A stretch of 64,000 bases of DNA from JAPLUA01 sp964625855. Lineage in GTDB: Bacteria; Verrucomicrobiota; Verrucomicrobiia; Limisphaerales; UBA8199. Made by a program: the position numbers and the translations under genes. This document shows, piece after piece, positions 1 through 7,092 of this stretch (position 1 is the stretch's first letter; each line of letters starts with the position of its first letter). The stretch is taken from contig CAZVFC010000004.1 of NCBI GenBank assembly GCA_964625855.1, positions 124,001 through 188,000 on the forward strand, written 5' to 3'. The notes under the pieces were generated by a model that made no database searches, was not told the origin of the DNA, and saw only the letters and a program-made list of their open reading frames with translations.

Positions 1-63
1 GGCCCGGAGCAGCGAACGATGGGGGGCGCGTTCAGCGCCTTTCTTGATCATGTCAGAGCGCAT
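1..63 (-). CDS. ilvD: Dihydroxy-acid dehydratase, N-terminal fragment at the window edge
   Basis: Only the first 21 codons lie inside the window; the gene continues beyond base 1. The translation starts MRSDMIKKGAERAPHRSL, the near-invariant N-terminus of IlvD, a [Fe-S] cluster enzyme that dehydrates dihydroxy acids in valine, leucine and isoleucine synthesis. The start is the ATG at 63 on the minus strand. It lies about 190 bases downstream of the nucleotidyltransferase gene on the same strand, with a poorly coding stretch between them. The identity rests on a short but very characteristic N-terminus; the rest of the gene cannot be checked here. Confidence 0.85.
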   Translation of the reverse strand, partial: MRSDMIKKGAERAPHRSLLRA

Positions 64-260
64 AAGTCTTCAATTCAGATTCTACAATATAGCGGGCATT
101 AATGCCGGGCAGCAAGGTACCAAGGTTCGCGGGCGTTGTCACGGGGACTCGATGCTCCCTCATCCTCGTTTGGTTACTTGAATTCCCAAGCAGAGTGAGC
201 TGCAGCGCGCCGATTCGGCCGGACGCAATGGTTTGCAGACAGTCGCGGAGGTTCCCTCAT
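64..260 (-). pseudogene. Possible decayed HEPN partner of the MNT nucleotidyltransferase
   Basis: An ATG at 260 overlaps the stop of the upstream nucleotidyltransferase (ATGA overlap), exactly where a HEPN/DUF86 toxin gene normally starts in an MNT-HEPN pair. Its frame reads MREPPRLSANHC and stops after 28 codons. A neighbouring frame reads RDCLQTIASG and stays open for about 60 codons to base 53, so one base change would give a MREPPRDCLQTI-like HEPN start. The remainder does not look like HEPN. This may be a frameshifted and truncated partner or simply non-coding sequence, and it also holds the ilvD leader. Confidence 0.25.
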
Positions 261-547
261 AGCGGCACCGCCTCCCGCAACACGCGCTCCCGCAGGCGCG
301 CCTTCAGGCCGTCTTCCGTTACCAGATCCGCCCGGCAACCCAGCAACTCCTGCAAATCCTCCAGCAACCCTCCCAAGTCGAACAACGAGCAGCCGGCACG
401 GGGTGTTACCAGCAGGTCCACATCGCTGGCCCCGGCGTTGTCGCCGCGCGCTACCGACCCAAACACACGCACATTCCCGGTTCGGTAGCGCTCGGCCAAA
501 CGCCGGATTTGCTCCCGCCGTTCGAACAAAGCGCCCAATGTGATCAT
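257..547 (-). CDS. MNT-type minimal nucleotidyltransferase (MntA-like antitoxin)
   Basis: A 96-residue protein of the MNT nucleotidyltransferase family. The fold signature is visible as GSVARGD at residues 30-36 followed by SDVDLLV at 41-47, giving the G-S and D-x-D (D42, D44) metal and nucleotide site. Members are usually antitoxins that AMPylate a HEPN ribonuclease partner encoded directly downstream. I chose the ATG at 547 because upstream in-frame codons are not family-like and the length then matches the usual 95-100 residues. The following ORF starts in an ATGA overlap but breaks after 28 codons, so the toxin appears lost. Confidence 0.8.
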   Translation of the reverse strand: MITLGALFERREQIRRLAERYRTGNVRVFGSVARGDNAGASDVDLLVTPRAGCSLFDLGGLLEDLQELLGCRADLVTEDGLKARLRERVLREAVPL

Positions 548-730
548 GGCATATATCCTACCCAAGCCCCCAGCGCGTGGGAAGCGTGTTTCCGCTGCCA
601 CACATTGCTGCAAGGAATCCGCCCCCGTCTGCGATGGAACAGGTGAAGGCCGTCCGAGTGAACGGACCTGAAACTGGCGGCAAGCGCCACCGGCACTGGA
701 GACCGGCATTCAACAACAGAAAGCAAGATT

Positions 731-811
731 ATGAAGGCACTGACCAAGTTCGCCCTTGCCGCCGCGATGCTCATCACCATTTTGACCGCCCAAGCCGGGT
801 GGAAGGGCTGA
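731..811 (+). pseudogene. Signal-peptide stub of a secreted protein
   Basis: A 26-codon ORF begins with a textbook Sec signal peptide: a charged MKALTK start, a hydrophobic FALAAAMLITIL core and an AQA-type cleavage site. It then hits TGA at 809-811. That stop lies inside the first hairpin of the stem-loop element at 805-901, so a secreted-protein gene seems to have been interrupted just after its export signal. No mature domain follows in this frame. A functional small secreted peptide is unlikely because almost nothing remains after cleavage. Confidence 0.5.
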
Positions 812-901
812 AAGCCCGAAAGACAATAGCCCAGGGCAAAGCGAGTCTGCGAGCAACGCCCTGGGTAAACGGCCCACGAGAAATCCAAGCCCTGAAAGGG
901 C
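805..901 (+). repeat. Three-stem intergenic stem-loop element
   Basis: Three short hairpins sit within 97 bases. GGGCT-GAA-AGCCC is at 805-817. An outer pair CCCAGGGC (830-837) and GCCCTGGG (858-865) encloses about 20 bases. GCCCT-GAA-AGGGC is at 889-901. From memory, elements with this hairpin content are dispersed in many copies in Verrucomicrobiota and Planctomycetota genomes; I see only this copy here. It lies right after a truncated signal-peptide ORF and next to a decayed TIR gene, consistent with insertion into a degenerating region. Confidence 0.55.
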
Positions 902-919
902 AGCAGAAAGGCAGATCAA

Positions 920-1344
920 CTACTCCCCAGCACCTTCTTCCGCCAATTCTGCACGCTCACCGCATCGAACCACTCCCCCTCGAAGATGACCTGCCTCACC
1001 GCCTTCCCGCCGGCGCTTTCGCGTTTGAGGTAGGCGCTCACGTCCATCCAGCGGATTTCGCCATCCACCGTGCGGATCACTAACATCATAGGATATGCCT
1101 GCTGCTGCCAGTAATCGGCCCAGCGCGGGTTCTTAATCTACCGAAGGGTCACCGATTCATCGAACCACACCGTCAGCCCGTCCACCCGCAACCGCTCCGC
1201 CAGCGGCCGCACCACCGCCTTATCCTTCGCGCTGTGGCTGAGGAAGACGTCGATTGAAACTCCGCACCCATTGCTAAAAGAGAATAGAAAGCCGCCCGCA
1301 GAATTGCAAACGCGTTGATGAGCTCCGGCTGGAGCAGCACCCAA
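920..1344 (-). pseudogene. Remnant of a TIR protein joined to a DUF4365-like C-terminus
   Basis: The upstream part (1344 to 1138) encodes DVFLSHSAKDKAVVRPLAER and then DGLTVWFDE, the beginning of a TIR domain, and ends at a TAG after about 40 TIR residues. The same frame continues at once with NPRWADYWQQQ, PMMLVIRTVDGEIRWMDV and a tail with IFEGEWFDAVSVQNWRKKVL, which resembles the C-terminal part of DUF4365 proteins (stop at 920-922). The middle of both domains is missing. TIR domains in bacterial defence usually act as NAD-consuming enzymes. This copy lacks the catalytic glutamate region, so it should be inactive. Confidence 0.6.
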
Positions 1345-1364
1345 CTGCAGCAGTTAAAGTGACC

Positions 1365-2084
1365 TCAGTTCATCCTGATCCAGAGGTGGCGCAAGTTGAT
1401 TTCTTGGAGTCCGCCTCCCCGTTGATGGTGGGAATGCAGCGTGCAGAGCCCTGCGGTGGAATCGTCCTTCAGCGGCTTGAGGTCGTCCGAAGAGCTCCAC
1501 ACAGAATCGGTTTGGGACGAGAGTTCTCGAATCCAGCCGTTCACCTGCGTCAGCCAGTGGGAAAAGGTCTGCTCCTGCACGTATGCGATCATAGCTGCAA
1601 CTCGATGGGCTGCTCCATGATGGCCGAACTTGAAGCGCTGTATGCCCCCTGTTGAGCCGGTTGTCGTCACCACGTACTCCCGTTCGTCCCGGTCTTTCTC
1701 GGGGGGAGTCGGGAGGCGTTTGCACTCGATTGGCAGGAGCGTGTCGAATTGTGTGTGCCGACGGCCTTCGATGATAAGGACCGCAGCACAAGGTTTCGGT
1801 GCCAGGTCGATGGCTCTTCCGGGTCGGACTTCGTCTCGAATTTCCGTGCGAAATTGGACTCGGCTCCACCCGGCTGAAGTCCGTGCCGCGCTGTTGAGAT
1901 GATCGCAGAGTTGGCCGGTCAGGGCGGTTTCGGAGGTTTCTGGCTTTCTCTCGGGACGATCACGCCAGCGGGGCAATTCATCCGCGATGAACTCAAGCAG
2001 TGCAAGTCGGGCAGTTCCCGGCAACTGGACCTCTGGTTCGAGCTTACCCGCTTTGGCGGTGATTGGGAAATCTGCCAGCATCAT
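1365..2084 (-). CDS. Putative PD-(D/E)xK restriction endonuclease subunit
   Basis: A 239-residue soluble protein starting 9 bases after the stop of the large methyltransferase gene, so almost certainly co-transcribed and co-translated. I do not recognise a named family. Residues 90-125 read like a PD-(D/E)xK nuclease core: D93 in RAIDLAP, then D114 and IECKRL with E120 and K122. A conserved-looking block GSTGGIQRFKFGHHG follows at 143-157. A companion nuclease acting in trans with a methyltransferase that carries its own target-recognition region is the natural reading. The nuclease call is inferred from motifs and neighbour; an unrelated accessory protein remains possible. Confidence 0.6.
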   Translation of the reverse strand: MMLADFPITAKAGKLEPEVQLPGTARLALLEFIADELPRWRDRPERKPETSETALTGQLCDHLNSAARTSAGWSRVQFRTEIRDEVRPGRAIDLAPKPCAAVLIIEGRRHTQFDTLLPIECKRLPTPPEKDRDEREYVVTTTGSTGGIQRFKFGHHGAAHRVAAMIAYVQEQTFSHWLTQVNGWIRELSSQTDSVWSSSDDLKPLKDDSTAGLCTLHSHHQRGGGLQEINLRHLWIRMN

Positions 2085-2093
2085 GCCGCCCAG

Positions 2094-4934
2094 TCAGAAG
2101 CCCTGCTCCCACAAGTCAGCCAAGGTCTCGTCCGCATCGCGCAGGGCGACGGAGCGTAGCCAGTAGCGCAGACGATCAGGTTTGAGCAGGTAGATGCAGC
2201 GACCGTCGTAAATGCGGGCGATGCGGGTAATCGTCAACCCGCCGCTTCGCTGTTCCCGCAGCAACCTGTCGAGCTTGCCCTTCAACTGCTCTGCACCTTT
2301 CCAATCCACCTTGCCTTTGCCAAAAATGAACGGCTGGCAGATCACGCCGGGCCACGTTTGGGGATCAAGCGCACGCAGCTTGTTCCTTTTATAAAGGGCA
2401 TTGATCTGCTGCGTGTAGATGTCATTGAATCTAGGAAGAGCGGCAACCCCTGACTCCTTCATGGCGTCGGAGTCTTCGCCGAGACGAATCAGTTCGCGGT
2501 AGTGATCAACGATGTCGTCCACAAGTATCTTCTCGTACTTGGAAATCCTAAGATCCCAATCCTCAGGGAACGGCAATTGCAGTAGATCGTCCGAGAGCAC
2601 TGCTGTAGCCTTTGAAGCCAATCCGGCCGTACCTAACGAGGCAATGATCGCCTGCAATGCTCGCTTTTGCGACGTGAGCCAGGCCACCACCTTATTCAGT
2701 TTCTCCTTGTCGCCCGACGCAGCGGAAATGCCGAGTATCGTATGCCGATACGTTAGATAGGACTTCCTCCACGTTCCAAAGGTCAAGTCCTCGTGTTTGT
2801 GAATCAGCAGAAGCGGCGGGGTATATATCTCTGGTCGCCGGGGCCATTGAATTGGTCTGTTTGGAACCTCACCGAATGACGAAGAACTAAGCTCGGTATC
2901 GCCGAGTGCTTCAGCCTCGACGCAGCGCTTTCCAACCACATGCGCGGCCGGTCGGCTATCGTTAGAGTTTCCGAAGACCCAGCCTTCACCAACCTCCCAG
3001 TTGGCTTGAGCAGCGAGCTGCTTAAGGGTTCTATACTTCCTCAGCCGATCTATAAACCCGAGAACGCGCCCCCCACCCAGCAGGTCACTCCGCCACACGC
3101 CGTCATTGGTGAGCACAACTTTACGGGGCAGCCAGTGCAGGTCGTAGTAATCAATGTCGAAGCCTTGCTCGGCATTAGCACGACCACTGCGGCGGAAGGT
3201 GGCATGCAGAATCTGTCGCTTTGGTGGCGGCTCGTTGGCTTCAACAACGACGACTACAACCTTCGTGTCCGCACCGCCTTTCTGAAACAGGCCACGGACG
3301 GATATGAAATCAAGGATTTCCCTGACATCCCAGCGCTCAATGAATCTCCGGCGGAAATCAAGAGACTGCTGGTTGTAAAGAAAGTTGTATTGCTGGAGCA
3401 GCGAAAGCACGCCGCCCTTGGCAATCATCTCCATGGATTCATGAAGAAAGAGGTAGGCAAGTTGCTTGTCGGGGAGCGTCCCGTGCTCTTTCTCATAGCG
3501 GGCATAGGACTGTTCGGCTGCCGGGGTGCCCAAGGAGGAAGAAAACGGCGGGTTTCCGACCACGACACCAACCTTCTCCTTCACCCTGCCCAGCTCGCGC
3601 GCTGCAAAGAAACAGCCGGAGTGGATGCTCTTTCCCTTCAGTTCGGGGAAAAGCCTAACACTGGCGCGTATTTCTTCCGGCTTCAGGGCATCGCAGAGGG
3701 CAAGGCAAAGGCTGAAGGCGGCGAGTTCCACCGCCCCTTCTTCCAGGTCGATGCCGTGGACACGCTTTAGGAGCTTCTGGAGGACCGAAATCTTTGGGCG
3801 TTCCCAGTTATTCCGGCTTCGCCAGTGGAGCACAAGGCGCTTATAGGCCTCGACAAGGAAGACGCCGGAACCGCAAGCGGGATCCAGAATAATCTCGTTT
3901 TCTCGGTCCAACCGGGCCAGTCGCTCCCAACTGAGCACTTCTCCCAGCATGAGACGCACGAGAAAAGGCGGCGTGTAAACGGCTATCGCTGTATCGCTGA
4001 CGAAAAGCTGGTAGATGTGGCTGATGAGTTCGATGGGGAGGTCCGCAAAGGAGTAGCGCTGCCAAAGGGTCAGTTGGCCACCGGCCTCCTGCTTCCCTTC
4101 GACCAGGCGCGCGAATCGCGCAAGCTGTCGGCTGGCGCGCAAGGTCGCATTGTCCTCCTTGCTGAGACTGAAGATGTGACCATTGAATCGTTCCTCAAGT
4201 TGTTCCAGCAGGCTAACAAGTGCGGGACCGTCTGCCAGCACCTCAAAGAACCTCGTCGCTCTCGTTTGGAAGCGGGCGAAATAATCGGCCTCGAATACTC
4301 GCCGAGCCTCAAGATAGGCGATCAGCAGCGAGAGGATGAGAAGTTTGCGCCGGAGGGGCCTGGGCAAAATGCCTTCTTTGTCGAGGTCCTCATGAAGGAG
4401 CTTGATTTCCTTGATGAGCGCTTTCTGGGCCGCTTGCCTGCCTGAAAGGAGGGTCTTACAGACTTCTGGATCGTCCCAGAGAGTTCCGTTGCGGATGCGC
4501 TGAGCGTCCCACCACGGGTCGTTTGAGATTCGGGCCGCCAAGTTGAGTGTTGCGTGAGGCTTGAAAACGATCTTGCCGTGCGATTCAAAATCCGCCTTGT
4601 GTGCGCACCGGAATAATTGAATCAAGCCAGGGGTCTTCCGATATAGCAGTGGCACGCCGCCCCAACTCCATAGCCGCTGGTGCAGATGGGCGAAGCTCTG
4701 GTCGTGAGCCGGTCCGTCGGAAACGAAAACGAAGGCCTGTGCCAGCGGCGGTCTGCCATCCCGGCCGGCCTCAAAGAATACGGCTGTCGCGCCGTAGTCT
4801 TCGGCCTTCTCCATGATCGCCACCTCTTCGGGAGGTTGGCTGTCCTTGCGGTAGCCCTTCACGGAAAGAAGGCCATCCACGGTCCCAGCCCCGGTGCTGC
4901 CGAGGTTGATCAACCATTGTCGAGCGTCGCTCAT
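2094..4934 (-). CDS. N6-adenine DNA methyltransferase with built-in specificity region
   Basis: A 946-residue class I methyltransferase. The SAM-binding motif I is DPACGSGVFLVEAY near residue 350 and the catalytic motif IV is GNPPFSSS near residue 460, the NPPF form typical of N6-adenine methylases of Type I and Type IIG systems. About 340 residues precede the catalytic core, including an N-terminal block (AQAFVFVSD, LWSWGGVPLLYRKTPG) seen in large uncharacterised methylases. The C-terminal 300 residues probably hold target recognition. The start is the ATG at 4934 (MSDARQW) rather than the TTG two codons upstream. It forms a two-gene module with the downstream nuclease-like gene. No separate S subunit or translocase is present. 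Confidence 0.85.
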   Translation of the reverse strand: MSDARQWLINLGSTGAGTVDGLLSVKGYRKDSQPPEEVAIMEKAEDYGATAVFFEAGRDGRPPLAQAFVFVSDGPAHDQSFAHLHQRLWSWGGVPLLYRKTPGLIQLFRCAHKADFESHGKIVFKPHATLNLAARISNDPWWDAQRIRNGTLWDDPEVCKTLLSGRQAAQKALIKEIKLLHEDLDKEGILPRPLRRKLLILSLLIAYLEARRVFEADYFARFQTRATRFFEVLADGPALVSLLEQLEERFNGHIFSLSKEDNATLRASRQLARFARLVEGKQEAGGQLTLWQRYSFADLPIELISHIYQLFVSDTAIAVYTPPFLVRLMLGEVLSWERLARLDRENEIILDPACGSGVFLVEAYKRLVLHWRSRNNWERPKISVLQKLLKRVHGIDLEEGAVELAAFSLCLALCDALKPEEIRASVRLFPELKGKSIHSGCFFAARELGRVKEKVGVVVGNPPFSSSLGTPAAEQSYARYEKEHGTLPDKQLAYLFLHESMEMIAKGGVLSLLQQYNFLYNQQSLDFRRRFIERWDVREILDFISVRGLFQKGGADTKVVVVVVEANEPPPKRQILHATFRRSGRANAEQGFDIDYYDLHWLPRKVVLTNDGVWRSDLLGGGRVLGFIDRLRKYRTLKQLAAQANWEVGEGWVFGNSNDSRPAAHVVGKRCVEAEALGDTELSSSSFGEVPNRPIQWPRRPEIYTPPLLLIHKHEDLTFGTWRKSYLTYRHTILGISAASGDKEKLNKVVAWLTSQKRALQAIIASLGTAGLASKATAVLSDDLLQLPFPEDWDLRISKYEKILVDDIVDHYRELIRLGEDSDAMKESGVAALPRFNDIYTQQINALYKRNKLRALDPQTWPGVICQPFIFGKGKVDWKGAEQLKGKLDRLLREQRSGGLTITRIARIYDGRCIYLLKPDRLRYWLRSVALRDADETLADLWEQGF

Positions 4935-5075
4935 TCGCAAAGTTTTGTCGGATTAAACAACACAAGGAGGCTCTTGTCCAACGCAGACCTGGTCTTGCTG
5001 GTCGCTTGGCCTTTCAATTCAATAATGGGCCTGTTACAGGGCGATCCTTGTTCAGCCGGGGGCAGAGAGTGGTAT

Positions 5076-5741
5076 TCACGACGGGTGGGCCACTGCGGTG
5101 GGGCGTAACCATCGCGGGTCAGAACCGGCAGGATGGCAAAACCGTGTCCAGTGCGGGAGCGCGGCGGTGCGGACGGTTCGCCGGGGATGCAGCCGCGTCC
5201 GCAAGGTCAGCCACGGCTCCGGCGTTTCACCCAGCGGATATACCTCGCGGCGCGGGCTGGCGGGCGGGGCGGCGAGTTCGTGGATGGCGTCGAACAGCGT
5301 GCGGATGCTGGTGTCGTGGCCCTCAATCTTGCGCTCCAGTTCGGTCAGTTTGTAAGCCAGCTCCTTGCGCAGGGCGAGCGTCGCTCGCAGACGAACGAAC
5401 ACCCGCATGACGGCGATGTTGACCTGAACGGCGCGAGGACTGCGCAGCACGCTCGACAACATCGCGACGCCCTCTCGCGTGAAGACCTGCGGCAGATACT
5501 TGAAATGCTGGCCCCGCTTTAAGGTTCCAAATTGGAACCTTAAAGCTTCCGCCTCCTCTACCGTAAGCTGGAACACGAAGTCGGCCGGGAAGCGGTCAAG
5601 ATTGCGCCGGACGGCTTTGTTGAGGTTCTTGGTCTCAACGCCATAGAGCGCAGCCAGGTCGCGATCCAGCATCACCGTCTGACCACGAATGAGCAGGATG
5701 TCCTGTTCAATTTGTTCCGGCTGGATCAGGTTCGCTTCCAT
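5076..5741 (-). CDS. ORF6N domain protein
   Basis: A 221-residue protein with an N-terminal ORF6N domain (about residues 10-95), marked by LIRGQTVMLDRDLAALYGV and FPADFVFQLT, followed by the helical VNIAVMRVFVRLR and coiled-coil ELERKIEGHD segments. ORF6N/KilA-N proteins are DNA-binding regulators from phages and stand-alone chromosomal genes; their role outside phages is unclear. The ATG at 5741 gives the usual MEANLI-type start. After residue about 165 the sequence (GETPEPWLTLRTRLHPRRTV) stops resembling the family, suggesting a C-terminal frameshift. No phage genes flank it. Confidence 0.8.
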   Translation of the reverse strand: MEANLIQPEQIEQDILLIRGQTVMLDRDLAALYGVETKNLNKAVRRNLDRFPADFVFQLTVEEAEALRFQFGTLKRGQHFKYLPQVFTREGVAMLSSVLRSPRAVQVNIAVMRVFVRLRATLALRKELAYKLTELERKIEGHDTSIRTLFDAIHELAAPPASPRREVYPLGETPEPWLTLRTRLHPRRTVRTAALPHWTRFCHPAGSDPRWLRPTAVAHPS

Positions 5742-6003
5742 ATTTCGCGTGCTCCTACAGCACAACGCGTGTCGCGAGCATACTCTCCCTGGTGCGTGAG
5801 GGAAGTCTTTTTCGGACGGAAGGGGAAGAAGAAAGGCTAAAGTCTGAAGGTCGGACGCACCCTTTGGTTTTCCGCTTTCCGCTTAGCCGGGACGATACAG
5901 CACAACCGCGAATAGACGCGAATGAACGCTAATGAAATCAGGTTCTGAGCTATGGGTGAAGAAGACGTTCGCGAGTGAAGCTTGGCTCGCCCGTTGAGCC
6001 GGC

Positions 6004-6801
6004 TCAGCTTTCCTCTACGCGGGGCCAGGCGCCTTTGACGCTGCCGAAGTGGCGCGTGAGTTTCGGGAACGCCGGTGCAGCGGGATCGGGGCAGACGGGC
6101 TTGTCGGCGCGGTCGAGATAAAGGCAGCCCACTTCGCCGAGTGGTAGCCGGGCAATCAGTTCGAGAGCGGCGGAGGAGGCTTCCAGCCATCGTTCCTTGA
6201 GCTGCGGCAGAGTGACCGGCTCCGAGAGGGTCAGATCGGCGAGGTCCTCCGGCCGGTACACAGCCTGCCGACCGCCCCAGTGGATGATGGCTTCCGGCGA
6301 GAGACCAGGGTCTTTGCCCGTCCCAGCCCAGGCCATCGCGCCCAAGTGGAGGTGCCGCTCGTGCAGGTGCAGAACGTCAACCCAGTCCCGGATCTCGGGA
6401 CGCCCCGCGAAGGCCAGAACCTTGTTCACCGCGACGTCCCAGAAGTTCAATCGCCAGCCCAGTTCAGGGTCCGGCTCGACCGGGAAGAAGCGAAACGCGC
6501 TGTCGAAGACCCATTCGATTTTGGTTTGCTTCCCTCTGCGACGGACCAGGGCGCGACAAAAGGTGTCATGCCGACGGCCCGCTTCGATCACCTCGAAACC
6601 GGCTGCCCTCAGCGTCGCGAAGTCGCGATCGGCGGACTGGGTGAGGCTTTCGATGGTGTCGTGGAACACGTCCACGTCCTTGGAAGTGCGTGGGGAAGCT
6701 GGATTCTGGTTCAGGACCGTGGCCCCGGCCACGTAGCTGTCAGGATTCCGATTGACGGCGAGCAGCCGCAGCACTTCGTGCTCGAAAGCGCCTAATGGCA
6801 T
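6004..6801 (-). CDS. AbiEii/DUF6036-like nucleotidyltransferase
   Basis: A 265-residue nucleotidyltransferase-fold protein. The active-site pattern is visible as VAGATVL (24-30) followed by TSKDVDVF (39-46), placing the two catalytic aspartates at D42 and D44. Such proteins resemble AbiEii toxins, which modify tRNA ends, and the DUF6036 family. I chose the ATG at 6801 (MPLGAFEHE) because it overlaps the end of the upstream small gene by 10 bases and the residues before it are not family-like. The overlap suggests translational coupling and a two-gene toxin-antitoxin-like unit. Which of the two is the toxin cannot be read from sequence. Confidence 0.7.
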   Translation of the reverse strand: MPLGAFEHEVLRLLAVNRNPDSYVAGATVLNQNPASPRTSKDVDVFHDTIESLTQSADRDFATLRAAGFEVIEAGRRHDTFCRALVRRRGKQTKIEWVFDSAFRFFPVEPDPELGWRLNFWDVAVNKVLAFAGRPEIRDWVDVLHLHERHLHLGAMAWAGTGKDPGLSPEAIIHWGGRQAVYRPEDLADLTLSEPVTLPQLKERWLEASSAALELIARLPLGEVGCLYLDRADKPVCPDPAAPAFPKLTRHFGSVKGAWPRVEES

Positions 6802-7013
6802 AACTCGGCGGCGATCCGGTAGCCAGCCAGTCCTCCATGCTCGCGAAGGCCACGGATGACGAACGGGATCTTCTCCTCGGTGATCTCCGCGTCTTCGCGG
6901 TACGACCAGAAGCACTGCGCGTAGAACTCCTTGAACGCCTTCCGGGCCAGCTCGAGCCGGCGCTGGCGTGCCGCGGTGTCGCTGGCAGGCAAGGACTGTT
7001 CTCTCTCGTTCAT
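6792..7013 (-). CDS. Small partner of the AbiEii-like nucleotidyltransferase
   Basis: A 73-residue charged protein with the core KEFYAQCFWSYREDAEITEE and IPFVIRGLREHGG. I recall similar small proteins next to nucleotidyltransferases in other bacteria, but no function is established that I know. It has no membrane segment or signal peptide. Its 3-prime end overlaps the start of the nucleotidyltransferase gene by 10 bases, so the two form one translational unit. By position it is the likely antitoxin or chaperone of the pair. Confidence 0.65.
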   Translation of the reverse strand: MNEREQSLPASDTAARQRRLELARKAFKEFYAQCFWSYREDAEITEEKIPFVIRGLREHGGLAGYRIAAELCH

Positions 7014-7092
7014 GGCAGAACTTTACCGCAACCGGGCTCGAGTCAACAAGCGGTTTGCGGCCTGGACTTCTGCCCGCCCGGTCTCAGGTTAT

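Noticed and set aside
5076..5741. Prophage because of the ORF6N domain
   Set aside because: No integrase, capsid, terminase, portal or tail gene is present nearby; ORF6N proteins also occur as lone chromosomal genes.
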